From Allolobophora icterica (Eukaryota > Annelida > Clitellata > Crassiclitellata > Lumbricidae), in contig OY744609.1 of assembly GCA_963556255.1 (NCBI GenBank), positions 3,861,410 to 3,925,409 of the forward strand: a stretch of 64,000 nucleotides of DNA, written 5' to 3'. Within the stretch, counting starts at the first letter, position 1. Each line of letters opens with the position of its first letter. Made by a program: the position numbers and the translations under genes. The notes under the pieces were generated by a model. The model did no database searches. It saw only the letters and a program-made list of their open reading frames with translations, and had not been told where the DNA came from. Shown in pieces: positions 11,206 to 20,982 of this stretch.

Positions 11206-12375
11206 AGTTTGATACGCTTAATTGTTATTGTTGCATTTTTCATGTTTTGCATGATATTGCAAAGATAAGCAAACTATTCTCAGAAATGGCACTTTGATTG
11301 GTAGGAACTCGTATGTTAATGAAGAAGATAAAGAGTGAACATAGCTGATTACAATGTTTGTGGTCTTTATCTTGATACCAAGAATGCATTGTCTTCCTGC
11401 CTAAATTCGTTTTCCTTATACTTAGATGATCTTGTCTTTGTGCCATGATACACACAGTAATTTAAAGCGATATCTTGTTACAAGTAGCCATTGTGTTGAT
11501 ACATCTATTCCTGTTGTCATTTCCTTAATACCTTGACAACAAAAGCAATATGCAATGCATGTCTTTGTGTGTACTACAGTACTACAGTATTCCCTCATTC
11601 GTTACCTTCATGTTGAATAGCTTCTATAACGTATTGATTGTAGTCTGTGATGTCTGTGGTCTTATTACAATGGTGTACATTTTTGGCTTAATGCTGTAAG
11701 TTTAGAGGAGTTTATAAGTGCTATTAATATCAAGATATGCCATTTAACTAATTCCTGCAGAAGGGAATGCAACATTGATTAATACTTTTGGCTGGAATCT
11801 ATTCAGGTAAACAGTATCAGTTGAGACAGGTTTTGACTTAGTACGTATAGTATCAAGAATGGTCTTTATCAGTTTAGTTTGATACAAACAATGGTCTATA
11901 TATGGAAACCTTAAATGGCATGGAACCAATTCAAACGGGCAGCAGACCACCTGGTAAATTCATTGAAAAATCAACAGGAGTGAGGCCACTCGGCCAGTGT
12001 ATTACCATAGGAAAACGTATATATTTACATTTCACTTCATGGATTGACAGCAGCCTCACTTACTGGCAGGATGCTGTTATCCAGCATCTGCCATGTGATG
12101 TATACAGTAGGCCTATACCGTAGCAGTGCATATGCAAGACAGTATGCAAATGCATGTTTCTCCATCTGATTACAATTTGCCAATACCTATACAGATGTGC
12201 AGCGTAATTAAGGATGTTCATATTTTTTAAGGCAAATGTCTGAAGGTGTTTTCTCTCTCAGTCCCTTTGTATGTAGGCCTAGTTGAGCTTTAGTGTGATG
12301 GAGTGGCTTTAGAGAACCTGGCCCTCTTGACTGGTCACAGGACCAACGGCTGTTCAACTCTCATAGTGACTAACA

Positions 12376-12526
12376 TGGGCGTCCGGTGGAGGGGCAAGGG
12401 GGTTCTCCTCCCAGATTTGTGAATAGATTTTCCATGCAAAAACGTCATTTTGCCCTCCTCCCGTGGAAAATCTGTGCCCCCTTAGGAAAATTTTGGCCCC
12501 CCTGGAAAAATTCCTGCGGATGCCCA
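12376..12526. mobile_element. Short inverted-repeat element (TGGGCGTCCG...CGGATGCCCA)
   Basis: The left end TGGGCGTCCGGTGGAGG and right end CTGCGGATGCCCA are inverted relatives. The interior has a second inverted pair (GATTTGTGAATAGATTTTCC against GGAAAATCTGTG). It could fold into a long imperfect hairpin, as expected of a MITE. I could not find a clean target duplication. It is nested within the 1.6-kb hAT-like element. Confidence 0.5.
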
Positions 12527-12552
12527 AGGTGACTCATGTTTCTGACTTGGGT

Positions 12553-12680
12553 ACGCCGCGCCGCGCCGCGCCGACGCCGACATTTTGTGGGCGCCGCCGC
12601 CGCCGATCTTTGTTCGTCGGCGCGCCGCCGCCGCCGACCAAAAATGACCGGCGCGCCGCCGCCGACTCTATGATGTCGGC
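12553..12680. repeat. CpG-rich (GCC)n subterminal block, right copy
   Basis: CGCCGCGCCGCGCCG, then GGGCGCCGCCGCCGCCGATC, then GTCGGCGCGCCGCCGCCG. It matches the left block in the same orientation and abuts the right terminal inverted repeat. Confidence 0.85.
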
Positions 12681-12699
12681 GCAGGGCTCTATCTCCATC

Positions 12700-12870
12700 A
12701 TACGGCAATATCGCTGCGTTGCAAACAGACGCTAACAGGTGATTGAATGAGTAGTGCAAGCGAGTTTCCGTGCATAGGAATAGTTTTATGGCAGGGTGTC
12801 CGCGGAGGGTCACGGGGCCTGAAAGGGGTCTTCGGGGTAAAATCACTCCGTTGCTAATACATACATGTAT
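12700..12870 (+). repeat. About 195-bp satellite, resumed copy
   Basis: The segment CAAGCGAGTTTCCGTGCATA, GGAATAGTTTTATGGCAGGG, then CACTCCGTTGCTAATACATA follows the order of the units at 9350-10110. It appears to be the continuation of that array on the far side of the transposon nest. Confidence 0.5.
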
Positions 12871-13405
12871 TCCCAGAAACATACACATATACATTCAAAC
12901 GCACACACCTACAGGCATGCGCACTTCCGGTCTTTCGGGACTTCCGGTGTGACATTCGGCGCGTTTACGCCGAACATGATCATTAATGCATATACAAAGA
13001 AGCAAATGTACGTGTTTTATAGCCTACTTGAATGCAATAGCAACCCTTCCTCCCTCCCTCTCCCTCCCTTCCTCCATTCCTCCCTCAATCCTTCGGTTCT
13101 CAAACAACGACTGTGAATTTATACGAACCGCTGGGGTCTGCCTAGAACTGTTCCGCCGTGAAAAATATACCACACGACTTGCCCCATAGTAAGTCATCGC
13201 TTCCAATTACCCTTCTGCCCAGCCTCAGCACCCCATAGATCCTCCATACAAATCATTCCTGATTAACATTGGCTTTTAATTTAGCAATACTTACATACGC
13301 ATACATGTATACAATTATATACTAATGCATATATAAATTCACAGTTAGGCCTTCACATACATAGAATTTAAAGGTCTAGAAAACTATGACAATGCATGAC
13401 ATGCT
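12871..13405. other. No gene recognised
   Basis: CATACATGTATTCC- and CACACACCTAC-type sequence to 12960, a C/T-rich run near 13048-13095 (TCCCTCCCTCTCCC), then plain AT-rich DNA. CAAATGTACGTGTTTTAT near 13002 repeats 9330. No frame resembles a protein I know. Confidence 0.4.
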
Positions 13406-13409
13406 CTTA

Positions 13410-13955
13410 TATGCCATGTATGTATGTATGTATGTATGTATGTATGTATGTATGTATGTATGTGTAATGTATGTATGTATATTCTTATATGCCATTATGT
13501 ATGTATGTATGTGTGTATGTATTTGTATGTATGTACGTGTATGTATATATGTATGTCATTGACTGTCAATAAAAAGATATTGAATTGAATTGAATGTATG
13601 CATTTATGTATGCATGATGTATGTATGTATGTATGTTCTTATATGCCATGCATGTATGTATGTGTATGCGTATGTACGTATATGTATGTATATATGTATG
13701 CATGCATGTATGTATAATGTATGCATGTATAATGTATGTATGTATGTATGTATGTATGTATGTATGTATGTATGTATGTATGTATGTATGTATGTATGTA
13801 TGTATGTATGTATGTATGTATGTATGTATATATGTATGCATGCATGTATGTATAATGTATGCATGTATAATGTATGTATGTATGTATGTATGTATGTATG
13901 TACGTATGTATGTATGTATGTATGCGTATGTATTTATGTATGACTGCATTCATGC
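13410..13955. repeat. (TATG)n microsatellite with internal duplication
   Basis: A long TATG tetranucleotide array. The phrase TTCTTATATGCCAT occurs near 13405, 13483 and 13636. TATGCATGCATGTATGTATA followed by ATGTATGCATGTATAATG occurs twice (about 13695 and 13833), showing duplication by block as well as by unit. The segment 13560-13595 (AATAAAAAGATATTGAATTG plus TTGAA repeats) looks like a retroelement tail. Confidence 0.9.
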
Positions 13956-14780
13956 ACATGTTTACATGCACACAACCACATTATCTGTTGTACATAATGT
14001 CTGCATGTATTCTACGCATATGTGCTATTACATTGCTATGACTATTCAACGTATTCATGTGCCATTTAGATTGAAGAGGAAAACAGAATGACAGATAGAG
14101 AAGTCTAGACGTTTATCTGTTATCAGAGATATCTGGAGATAGGTAGATTTACGATGCGCGTTGGAATAAGGCTCTTGAAGGAGACCCTGGAGTCCTGTAG
14201 ATAGCGATATTGTCTCAGATGCGCTGGTTAACCCACCAGAGGGCGATTGAAGAAGTAGAGATTAGGCGGATTCCTTCTAGAGTCTCAACGATCGCCAAAC
14301 GACGGCTAATCCCCAGAGGAGCAGACCATCTCCAACGAAAAAAAGCGTTTTGCTCCAGAAATATCTCCGCTCACCCGTTGTTATCTGCTTCTGGCTCCTC
14401 TACTCATCAACCCACAGGATTTCCATTTCAAATTGAAGTCCTGCGTCTTCCAGAATTCCTATCCTAATCCATCCAATCCTCCGCATTCCAACGAAACCCG
14501 CCATAACAGCTGCTGTGCATCTCTCTCTGGTCTCTCTGGCAACCGGACTCAGACTTCCAATGGATGTGGAAGTTTGGACAACCCATCTGATAAGACGCAG
14601 CGCTCGTGACTAAGCTCTTGCTTTGCGCTTAGCTTCAGAGTAACGCTTTAGAAATTTAGAGTTTACTATTACTAACTAATAGACACTCCTTCGTTTTACG
14701 TTGTTTTCTTCTCTCCTGTAACTCCTTGCTTTCTCTTTTTCTTCCATATTTATTTACTTCCTTCCTTCTTTTCCTGGATC
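13956..14780. other. No gene recognised
   Basis: Mixed sequence with a short 85-codon frame (14210-14467) that matches nothing I know and lacks splice or initiation context. It ends in the CTTC microsatellite. Confidence 0.4.
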
Positions 14781-15080
14781 CCATAATTCCTTTCCTCTTA
14801 CCTTCCTTCCTTCCTTCCTTCCTTCCTTCCTTCCTTCCTTCCTTCCTTCCTTCCTTCCTTCCTTCCTTCCTTCCTTCCTTCCTTCCTTCCTTCCTTCCAT
14901 TCTTCCTACTTTCTGTCCTTCCTTCCTTCGGTCCATTCTTCCATTCTTCCTACCTTCCTTCATTCCTCCCTCCCTTCCGCCACTCCCTTCATCTTCTATC
15001 CGTTCCTCCGCCCACCTTCTCTTCCTTCTCTTTGTATCGCATCCTTCCTTCCTTCCTTCCTTCCTTCCTTCCAGACTTCT
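14781..15080. repeat. (CTTC)n microsatellite
   Basis: Pure CTTC from about 14798 to 14897, then interrupted C/T-rich sequence with a second short CTTC run near 15040-15072. Phe/Leu/Pro frames are artefacts. Confidence 0.95.
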
Positions 15081-15325
15081 TCCTCTTCCTCATCAGGTTT
15101 CTTCTCTTTTGTCGCTGTCTCCTCAACAGAGCTCCTATTCGTCGAGCGCACTTGCCTCCCGCCAATCAGGATCGCATTACGAAAACAAGATTCGTAGATG
15201 TCTGCGCTACATAAATGGTCAATATTGGATAGCGACCCTGACCAACGAATACTGAAAAACTTCTACGCTTCTGTGACGTACTTAAAAATGCGCCATAAGA
15301 AGTGTTCTGTTACATGCATATCTAC

Positions 15326-15328
15326 ATA

Positions 15329-15367
<39 letters not shown>

Positions 15368-15372
15368 GACAC
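15326..15372. repeat. (TA)n(CA)n microsatellite
   Basis: TATATATATATATATA followed by ACACACACACACACAC, directly upstream of the dispersed repeat copy at 15398. Confidence 0.9.
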
Positions 15373-15397
15373 ATATATCTATACATATAATATCCAT

Positions 15398-15515
15398 ATA
15401 GTGTCCGTCTGTCGGGGGACGCTACGTCACAAACGGGTTCTGTTCTATTGTGAAAAATAAACCGGTTGTCTTGACGACGGCGGTCTTGACGACGGCGATA
15501 ACCAACGATGCATAT
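15398..15515 (+). repeat. Dispersed repeat with CTTGACGACGGCG core, copy 2
   Basis: GTCCGTCTGTCGGGGGACGC, TACGTCACAAACGGGTTC, AAACCGGTTGTCTTGACGAC, GGCGGTCTTGACGACGGCG. The internal doubling of TCTTGACGACGGCG is also seen at 47565-47605. Three copies in the window show that it is a family. TIRs and target duplications are not evident. Confidence 0.55.
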
Positions 15516-15659
15516 ATAGTCTAGGCTTGGAATTCAAAAAAGGCTCTAGAAATCACTCTTAGAAGCAAATCATGTAACAATTTGTTAACCGGCGTTTCTA
15601 GACTAATTTGACCCTGCTGAAAACGAAAATCGCGGTTAGCAAGCTGGATTTTTAGCGGT

Positions 15660-16065
15660 TGCATGGGAAAACAAGATGGCGGCCAAAATGGCGGCCACTA
15701 TATTCAAATGGCTATAAGTAAAGTCATGTATGGGATAGAAACATGATCTAAGAGTCTAAATTAACATTTTCGGGGTCAAGAAATGTGATGGAACTAAAAA
15801 CAAATATGTAGCACTGCCAGAAACAAAATGGCGGACAAAATGGCGGCAAAATATCTTCAAATGGCTATAAGTAAAGCCATATATGTGATGGAAACATGAT
15901 TTTAGAGTCTAAGTTAACGTTTTCGGGGTCAAGGAATGCGATTGAACTAAAGACAAATATGTAGCACTGCCAGAAAACAAAATGGCGGACAAAATGGCGG
16001 CCAACTATCTTCAAATGGCTATAAGTAAAGCCATGTATGTGATGGAAACGAAGATTTTTTACTTG
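15660..16065 (+). repeat. About 155-bp tandem repeat with AAAATGGCGGCC core
   Basis: Three copies start at about 15670, 15825 and 15978. Each contains paired AAAATGGCGGAC / AAAATGGCGGCC boxes, then TTCAAATGGCTATAAGTAAA, GCCATGTATGTGATGGAAAC and TTTTCGGGGTCAAG. Copies 2 and 3 are closer to each other than to copy 1. AAGATGGCGGC resembles the vertebrate YY1-type core, but function here is unknown. Frames are not conserved. Confidence 0.85.
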
Positions 16066-16179
16066 GAGGCACAATAAAAATAAAGTCTGAAAACCGCTGG
16101 TAAACTACTCTTTATTTTTCCTCTTCTTCCTCTCTCGTTCTCTTCCTATTCCATATCTTCTTCATCTCATTTCCTCCTT

Positions 16180-16371
16180 CTAAGCTTCGGCTTCTTCCTT
16201 CTTCCATTTTGTTCCTCATCTATTTCGTCTTCCACATTCCAATTTCTACCTCGTCCAGCAAAACCTCTTCTTCAGTCCTTCATCCTCTTCTCTCCTTTTC
16301 CTCCTCTTCCTCCTCCCTGTTCTCCTTCTCCTACTTCATCCTCCTCGTCCTCGTCGTCTTCCTCCTCCTTC

Positions 16372-16409
<38 letters not shown>

Positions 16410-16485
16410 CTCCTCCTCCTCCTCCTTCTCCTCCTCCTCCTCCTCCTCCTCCTCCTCCTCCTCCTCCTCCTCCTCCTCGTTCTCC
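16180..16485. repeat. Pyrimidine tract (CTT/CTC)n
   Basis: C/T-rich sequence that becomes pure CTC between about 16385 and 16475. Poly-Leu/Ser frames are artefacts. Confidence 0.9.
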
Positions 16486-16589
16486 TATCGCTGTCCACGC
16501 ACTCATTAGACGAGTTAATTAGAACTGGGGAACCACTGAATGGCTGCCTATCAATACACGTAGACAGTTCAAATTACTAGCTGTCTGCT

Positions 16590-16803
16590 TACCTATCTGT
16601 CCCTCTGTATGTCTGCGTATCTGTCTGCCTGCCTACCTACTTCTCTATCTGCATGCTTGTCTCTCTGTCTGTTTGCTTGTATGGCTGTATGTCTATCTTT
16701 CTGTCTGTATGTCTGTCTGTCTGCTTATCTGTCTGTCTGTCTGACTTTCTATCTATCGGTCTGTCTTTCTGCCTGTCCTTCTGTATGTCTGCCTGCCTAT
16801 ATA

Positions 16804-16838
<35 letters not shown>

Positions 16839-16872
16839 GTGTCTGTCTGTCTGTCTGTCTGTCTGTCTTTCT
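16590..16872. repeat. (CTGT)n microsatellite
   Basis: Imperfect CTGTCTGT/CTGCCTGC repeats, purest at 16807-16868. Cys/Leu/Ser frames on both strands are artefacts. Confidence 0.95.
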
Positions 16873-17049
16873 CAACAAATAAGGATCTGCTAGTAGTAAC
16901 CGGCATCGTCAGTCATAGCATTAAAAGCCCATTATTATTATAATGCCAAATCCCCGGTTTATGTAGTAACGAACGCATTAAAGGCCATTGCACGTACTCA
17001 ACATTAAACATTATGTGAAATTATGTGACGCGCTTCACATACATAATTT

Positions 17050-17290
17050 TACACACGCTCACACACACACACACACAGACAGACAGACAGACACACACAC
17101 ACGCACAGACACGCATACACACAGACAGACACACACAGACAGACAAACACACAGACACGCACGCACACAGACAGAAACACACACACAGACACACACACAG
17201 ACGCGCACACACACACAGACAGACACACACACAGACACACACACACAGACACGCACGCACACACGCACACACGCAAACATTCACACATAT
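17050..17290. repeat. (CA)n/(CAGA)n microsatellite
   Basis: Alternating CACACA and CAGACAGA blocks with ACGC interruptions. No unique sequence inside. Confidence 0.95.
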
Positions 17291-17474
17291 CTATGTATCT
17301 ACATAACAACATAATAATTTATATATGTATGTATATAGTCATTAAGTGTAATTGTGTATACATTACATTACACATGCATTATTTATTAAAGGCATTTGTG
17401 ACCTTGCTTGTGATCTAGGTTGAAAACGATGATTACTAACGAAGAACCGATCTCTCGGAACATTTCAAACATTT

Positions 17475-18255
17475 GCAGTGTGTGTAGTTTAATGTGTAGC
17501 GCATTGTATTGTAGAAATAATGTTTTGTATTAAGTGTATTGTAATGTATTGTAGTGTGTAGTATTGTTTTGGACAGTGCAGTGTATTGCAGTGTAGTGTG
17601 TTGTAGTGGCACAGAGTAATGCAGTCAGCATAATTTAGCGTAGTTTGGCTTAATGTGGTATAGTGTCGTCTGTATTTGTATAATGTAGCGTAGTGTAGCA
17701 TAGTGTCGTCTATTATAGCATAGTGTAGCGTAGTGGAGTATAGTGTCGTCTGCATAAGTATAATGTAGCGTAGTGTAGTATAATGTCGTCTGTTATAGTA
17801 TAGTGTAGTGTAGTTTCGTCTGTAGTCTGTTACGGTATAGTGTCATTGGTTATAGTATAGTGTAGCTTACTGTAGTAATTGTAATTGAACATTTATATAG
17901 CGCCACTCAAATCAGCGGCGCTCTCGACCCGCATCACTGCCAAAACCAGTTAAAAGAAAGGTTTTCAAGCGTCTACGGAACTGAAGAGGAGAGAGGACAA
18001 TTTAAGAAGCTAGTATAGTGTAGTATAGTATTTAACAGTGAAGAAGCATAATGTAGTCTCTTATGCAATAGAGTAGCGTAGTTTAGTTTGGTGTAGTTTG
18101 TTACGGTCTGTTGTAGCATAGTGTAGCGTAGTGCATCATAGTGTAGTCTGCTATGGCATAGTGTCGTTGAACAAATGTTATAGTAGCCTATAGTGTAGCA
18201 CAGTGTAGTATAATGTGGTCTGTTATGGTATAGTGTTGCGTAGTGTAGCGTTAAC
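17475..18255. repeat. TAGTGTAG-type minisatellite, split by a retroelement tail
   Basis: The unit GTAGCGTAGTGTAGTATAGT plus GTCGTCTGTTATA and shorter derivatives recur throughout. GTCGTCTG occurs at about 17666, 17706, 17746, 17786 and 17816 (period close to 40 bp). The array is interrupted at 17876-18010 by a LINE 3' fragment, after which the same units continue. Confidence 0.8.
17876..18010 (-). pseudogene. L2-like LINE 3' fragment inserted in the minisatellite
   Basis: The minus strand encodes a QFRRRLKTFL-like C-terminal peptide, then AGCGCCGCT-GATTTG-AGTGGCGCT, TATATAAATG and a (TTCAATTAC)-like tail. The hairpin and coding remnant match the fragment at 1050-1406. The target is the TAGTGTAG minisatellite. 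Confidence 0.75.
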
Positions 18256-18675
18256 TATATTTCCATAATAAATAAAACAGTAAACTCACCGACGTTTTTC
18301 TTCGCCATCGAGATCAAGATAATCCCAATCATTTAATCAAATCCAGTCTTAATCTACACTAATCAAATCTCTCGACTTCTTTGACGCAAGAATTAAATGG
18401 GTTCAACGATATTGTACCGACATACTTACTGACTGAACGCCGCAGATTTTTCAGAGCAAGTAATGTCCACTAGCTTGGCCACCTGCTGGACAGTCGAAGT
18501 CAGTGAGCTTGACCACTGACCGCTGATTGACCACGCGATGACCAGAAAACTCGCCTTTACATAGACGCATGCAATGGAGCGAACGCTGGCGGCAACGCTG
18601 TCTACCGACCTTCGCAAATTACAGGCACAATGGACGACGGCACCAGACTATTTGGCGCGAATGTTCACAGCCGTG
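18256..18675. other. Unassigned sequence with a 63-codon frame
   Basis: A minus-strand frame (18617-18426) encodes a Ser/Val-rich peptide that I do not recognise. No splice-site context or repeat copy supports it. It is one of few stretches near the array without module A-C motifs. Confidence 0.3.
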
Positions 18676-18679
18676 CGAA

Positions 18680-18992
18680 CGGATGGAGGGACAGACAGAC
18701 AAACAGAGATAGACAGACAGACAGACTGACAGACTGACTATGTAAAGAGACGGACAGCCAGGCAATCAAATTAACTTACACACACAGACACACACTGACA
18801 CAGACAGACAGACAAACAGACAGACAGATAGATATAAGGATAAATAGAAAGATAGATAGATAGATAGACAGACAGACGGACGGACGGACGGACGGACGGA
18901 CGGACGGACGGACGGACGGACGGACAGACAGACAGACAGACAGATAGATAGATAGATAGATAGATAGAAAGATAGATAGATAGATAGATAGA
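18680..18992. repeat. Layered tetranucleotide microsatellite, slot copy 1 (GGAC core)
   Basis: From the outside inward on both sides: GACA, then GATA, then GACA, then a GGAC core (about 18877-18923). The right flank, TTCGGAAGTTCAGACAAGAG then CCCTGTTCTTGA, is shared with the microsatellites ending near 37291, 51535 and 60912. These are therefore paralogous slots in the array. Confidence 0.9.
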
Positions 18993-20305
18993 TTCGGAAG
19001 TTCAGACAAGAGAACCTTAATATTAGAACCCTGTTCTTGAGTAAGTTACATGTCGTTGAATCCACTGAATGATACAAGAGAAAGCGTAAATTAGACACCT
19101 TTGAAACGCTCTCACTTTAAGTTATATAAATCTCTCTTTCGTTTCAAAATGTATTAAATCCTGAAACATCGCATAAAGAAATATCTTCTGCCAATTAGAC
19201 ACCTTTAAAAACTGTTCCTTTAAGCTACATAATCTCTTATCCGCGAACCATTCTTCAATTTAGTGTCTTTATATTGGCTAGCAGGGAGTACTCTCTCTAC
19301 AGATTTTAAACATACTGCAACTGCTTTTAATTTCGTAGAGAGTCATTAAATTATAGGAATCCATCTATGTTCAATCTTTATTAGAATTCACCACAAATTT
19401 ATAGTCAGACGATGCCAGTCCCTAAGCAATATAAACGAGGAGGGCGACTCTAATGATCTCCGTAATGACACAGAGTCCTTAATCGTCTTAGTTTTTCTTA
19501 ATTCGTATTGCGTCCTTTTAATTCCTGCAAGAATTGGTAAAACCCGTCAATTACAATAATAATTCCATGCGCTGTTTAGACACCTTTAATTCGTGTATTA
19601 GACACCTTTAATTTGAGTATTACCACTACCATATGAGTTGCATTTAGGCTAATTCATTTAATGTATAGCTTGTCGTCGTCAACGGTCTTCGATGTCAATA
19701 AATTTAATTAAAATATAGGATCCAATCGGTTAATTGAATACACGGTGTTACACAATTAATTATCGCACTGTTCAGTTCGAAATGAATGTCTGTGTCAGCC
19801 ACAAAATGTCGTTAAAGTCTCAATACTACAAAACGAAAAGCAAAGTCCCATTCGACACATTTCAACTGCTTCTATGCAGTCATAACTTTAAATCGTATAT
19901 GCCCACTCCTGGCCATCGCAAGCGCAAGATATCGCTACACACTTTAAAATAATTTTGAACAGTAACGTTTCCGATGATGCCGATCCAAAGCGTGGATAAA
20001 GGAGGAGGGCGACGCTGGTCATCTTTGTTATGCAACAGCATTTCTAAACAGGCGGATGCATACACAGTCGAATTTGTCGTAAATGTCGCCTAAACAATAG
20101 TGAAAACGCTTCCATTACAAGTGTCATTCGCTAAATATTTGGTGACACAAGGTCGAAGTCTAAAGTTTTATTTTAACCATAAGATGTCGTGAAACAAGGC
20201 GCTATTAGGCGATATTTAAGACACCTTTACATCAGCTGCTCTGTACGCTATAAGTTCTCAGTCTACCACAAGGCTTCCGTTGTTTCGATACTCTAACGGA
20301 GCTTT
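18993..20305 (+). repeat. Satellite array, first higher-order unit, left part
   Basis: Module B is at about 19093, 19194, 19578 and 20218. Module C variants are at about 19411 (GATGCCAGTCCCTAAGCAAT) and 19975. Module A is at about 19795 (CAGCCACAAAATGTCGTTAAA). The same series of landmarks recurs from 25082 and 30015. No frame longer than about 70 codons is present and none is conserved between units. Confidence 0.8.
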
Positions 20306-20638
20306 TAATATATAATATAATATAATATTTTCTTTATTTAAGCGCCTGCTAAACGCACTGCGGTGTACAGTGAACATACATATAGTAGAAACGGCAGCTA
20401 CGCAGGGCGCCTCACATACATGTATACAGTAGAAGCACATGGTAACAGTTTTACAGGAGTCGAATGCAACTGTTTTATACGGCAGCCAGAGGGCGCCATC
20501 CACGGCCTACTATTCACTTAACCACCGCCGCCATCTAGCGAGTAGAAGGCTGAATAAACCTAACGGCTCTACGGGAATCGATCTTAGTACCTACTGCTCT
20601 TCACGCCAGTGTGTTATCCATTACTCTACAAGTCCTTA
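20306..20638 (-). mobile_element. tRNA-derived SINE, long subfamily
   Basis: On the minus strand: A-box-like TAGAGTAATGGATAACACAC (20628 downward), B-box-like AAGATCGATTCCC, then CGCTAGATGGCGGCGGTGG, TAAGTGAATAGTAGGCCGTG, and a 3' end AGCAGGCGCTTAAATAAAG plus a TATAA-repeat tail at 20310-20332. Paralogues are at 38517-38835 and 57366-57800. The tail differs from the ATT tail of the 38517 copy. Confidence 0.75.
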
Positions 20639-20679
20639 TCTACTTAAACATTTAATGATTTATCAACAAGTGATTTGCT

Positions 20680-20832
20680 TAGTTACCCGCACCTCTGGGC
20701 ATCAAGGAAAACGAACGTCAGGAATAATCCGCGCCACTGCAGAAATGTCACTGAAGTTGGAGTACAGTGAAGAGCACACTATCTATTGCGACGACTTTCT
20801 GCGAAAAAAGCAGGAACTTCCCGGAAAATAAG
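20680..20832 (+). pseudogene. Relic of RNase H-bearing retrotransposon ORF, copy 1
   Basis: CTGGGCATCAAGGAAAACGA, then ACTATCTATTGCGACGACTT and TCTGCGAAAAAAGCAGGAA align with the better copies at 41135 and 62555. The readable peptide pieces are PLGIKENER and TTFCEK. The first corresponds to the HxGIxGNExAD signature at the end of RNase H domains. Heavily frameshifted. Confidence 0.5.
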
Positions 20833-20982
20833 AAGACGCTAAAATAACTACAATTAAAAACGCTTCCGTTCTCAAATATCTACAATTATTAATTAATCGT
20901 ATTTCGTTGCTACATATTTCTTAATCATGTTTTTACAAAAGCCGTACAATGTCGTTAAATGCGATAATATTAGGTTTCGTTT

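Larger units (their letters stand above)
11075..12691 (+). mobile_element. Nested 1.6-kb hAT-like element with CpG-rich subterminal repeats
   Basis: The left terminus TAGAGCCCTGCGCCG is a 15-bp perfect inverted match of the right terminus CGGCGCAGGGCTCTA. Both are flanked by the identical 8-mer TCTCCATC (11067-11074 and 12692-12699). An 8-bp duplication is the hAT hallmark. Each end carries a block of about 130 bp of GCCGCC repeats (11085-11205 and 12553-12680), arranged in direct rather than inverted orientation. The interior (11210-12370) is AT-rich with no transposase frame. The terminus is not the usual CAGNG, so the superfamily is inferred. Confidence 0.75.
10747..12697 (+). mobile_element. 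hAT (Charlie-like) non-autonomous element, split by a nested insertion
   Basis: The left end CACTGGTGGGCAAGCTACGA followed by CCGGATCCGGCCCGCC-like sequence is characteristic of hAT-Charlie-type termini. The matching right end GCAAAAAGTTTGCCCATC lies at 11051-11068, just before the nested element. Outer flanks TCATAGGG (10739-10746) and TCATACGG (12698-12705) match 7 of 8 bases, fitting an 8-bp hAT duplication. The terminal 5-6 bases of the right end have drifted. No transposase ORF is present. The outer boundary is less certain than the family. Confidence 0.6.

Noticed and set aside
10997..11297. Ala/Arg/Pro-rich frames through GC-rich DNA
   Set aside because: They read the (GCC)n subterminal block of a hAT-like element and do not continue into any domain.
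18680..18992. CRISPR-like repeat/spacer layout among the short tandem arrays
   Set aside because: Uninterrupted tetranucleotide arrays with no unique spacers; eukaryotic context.
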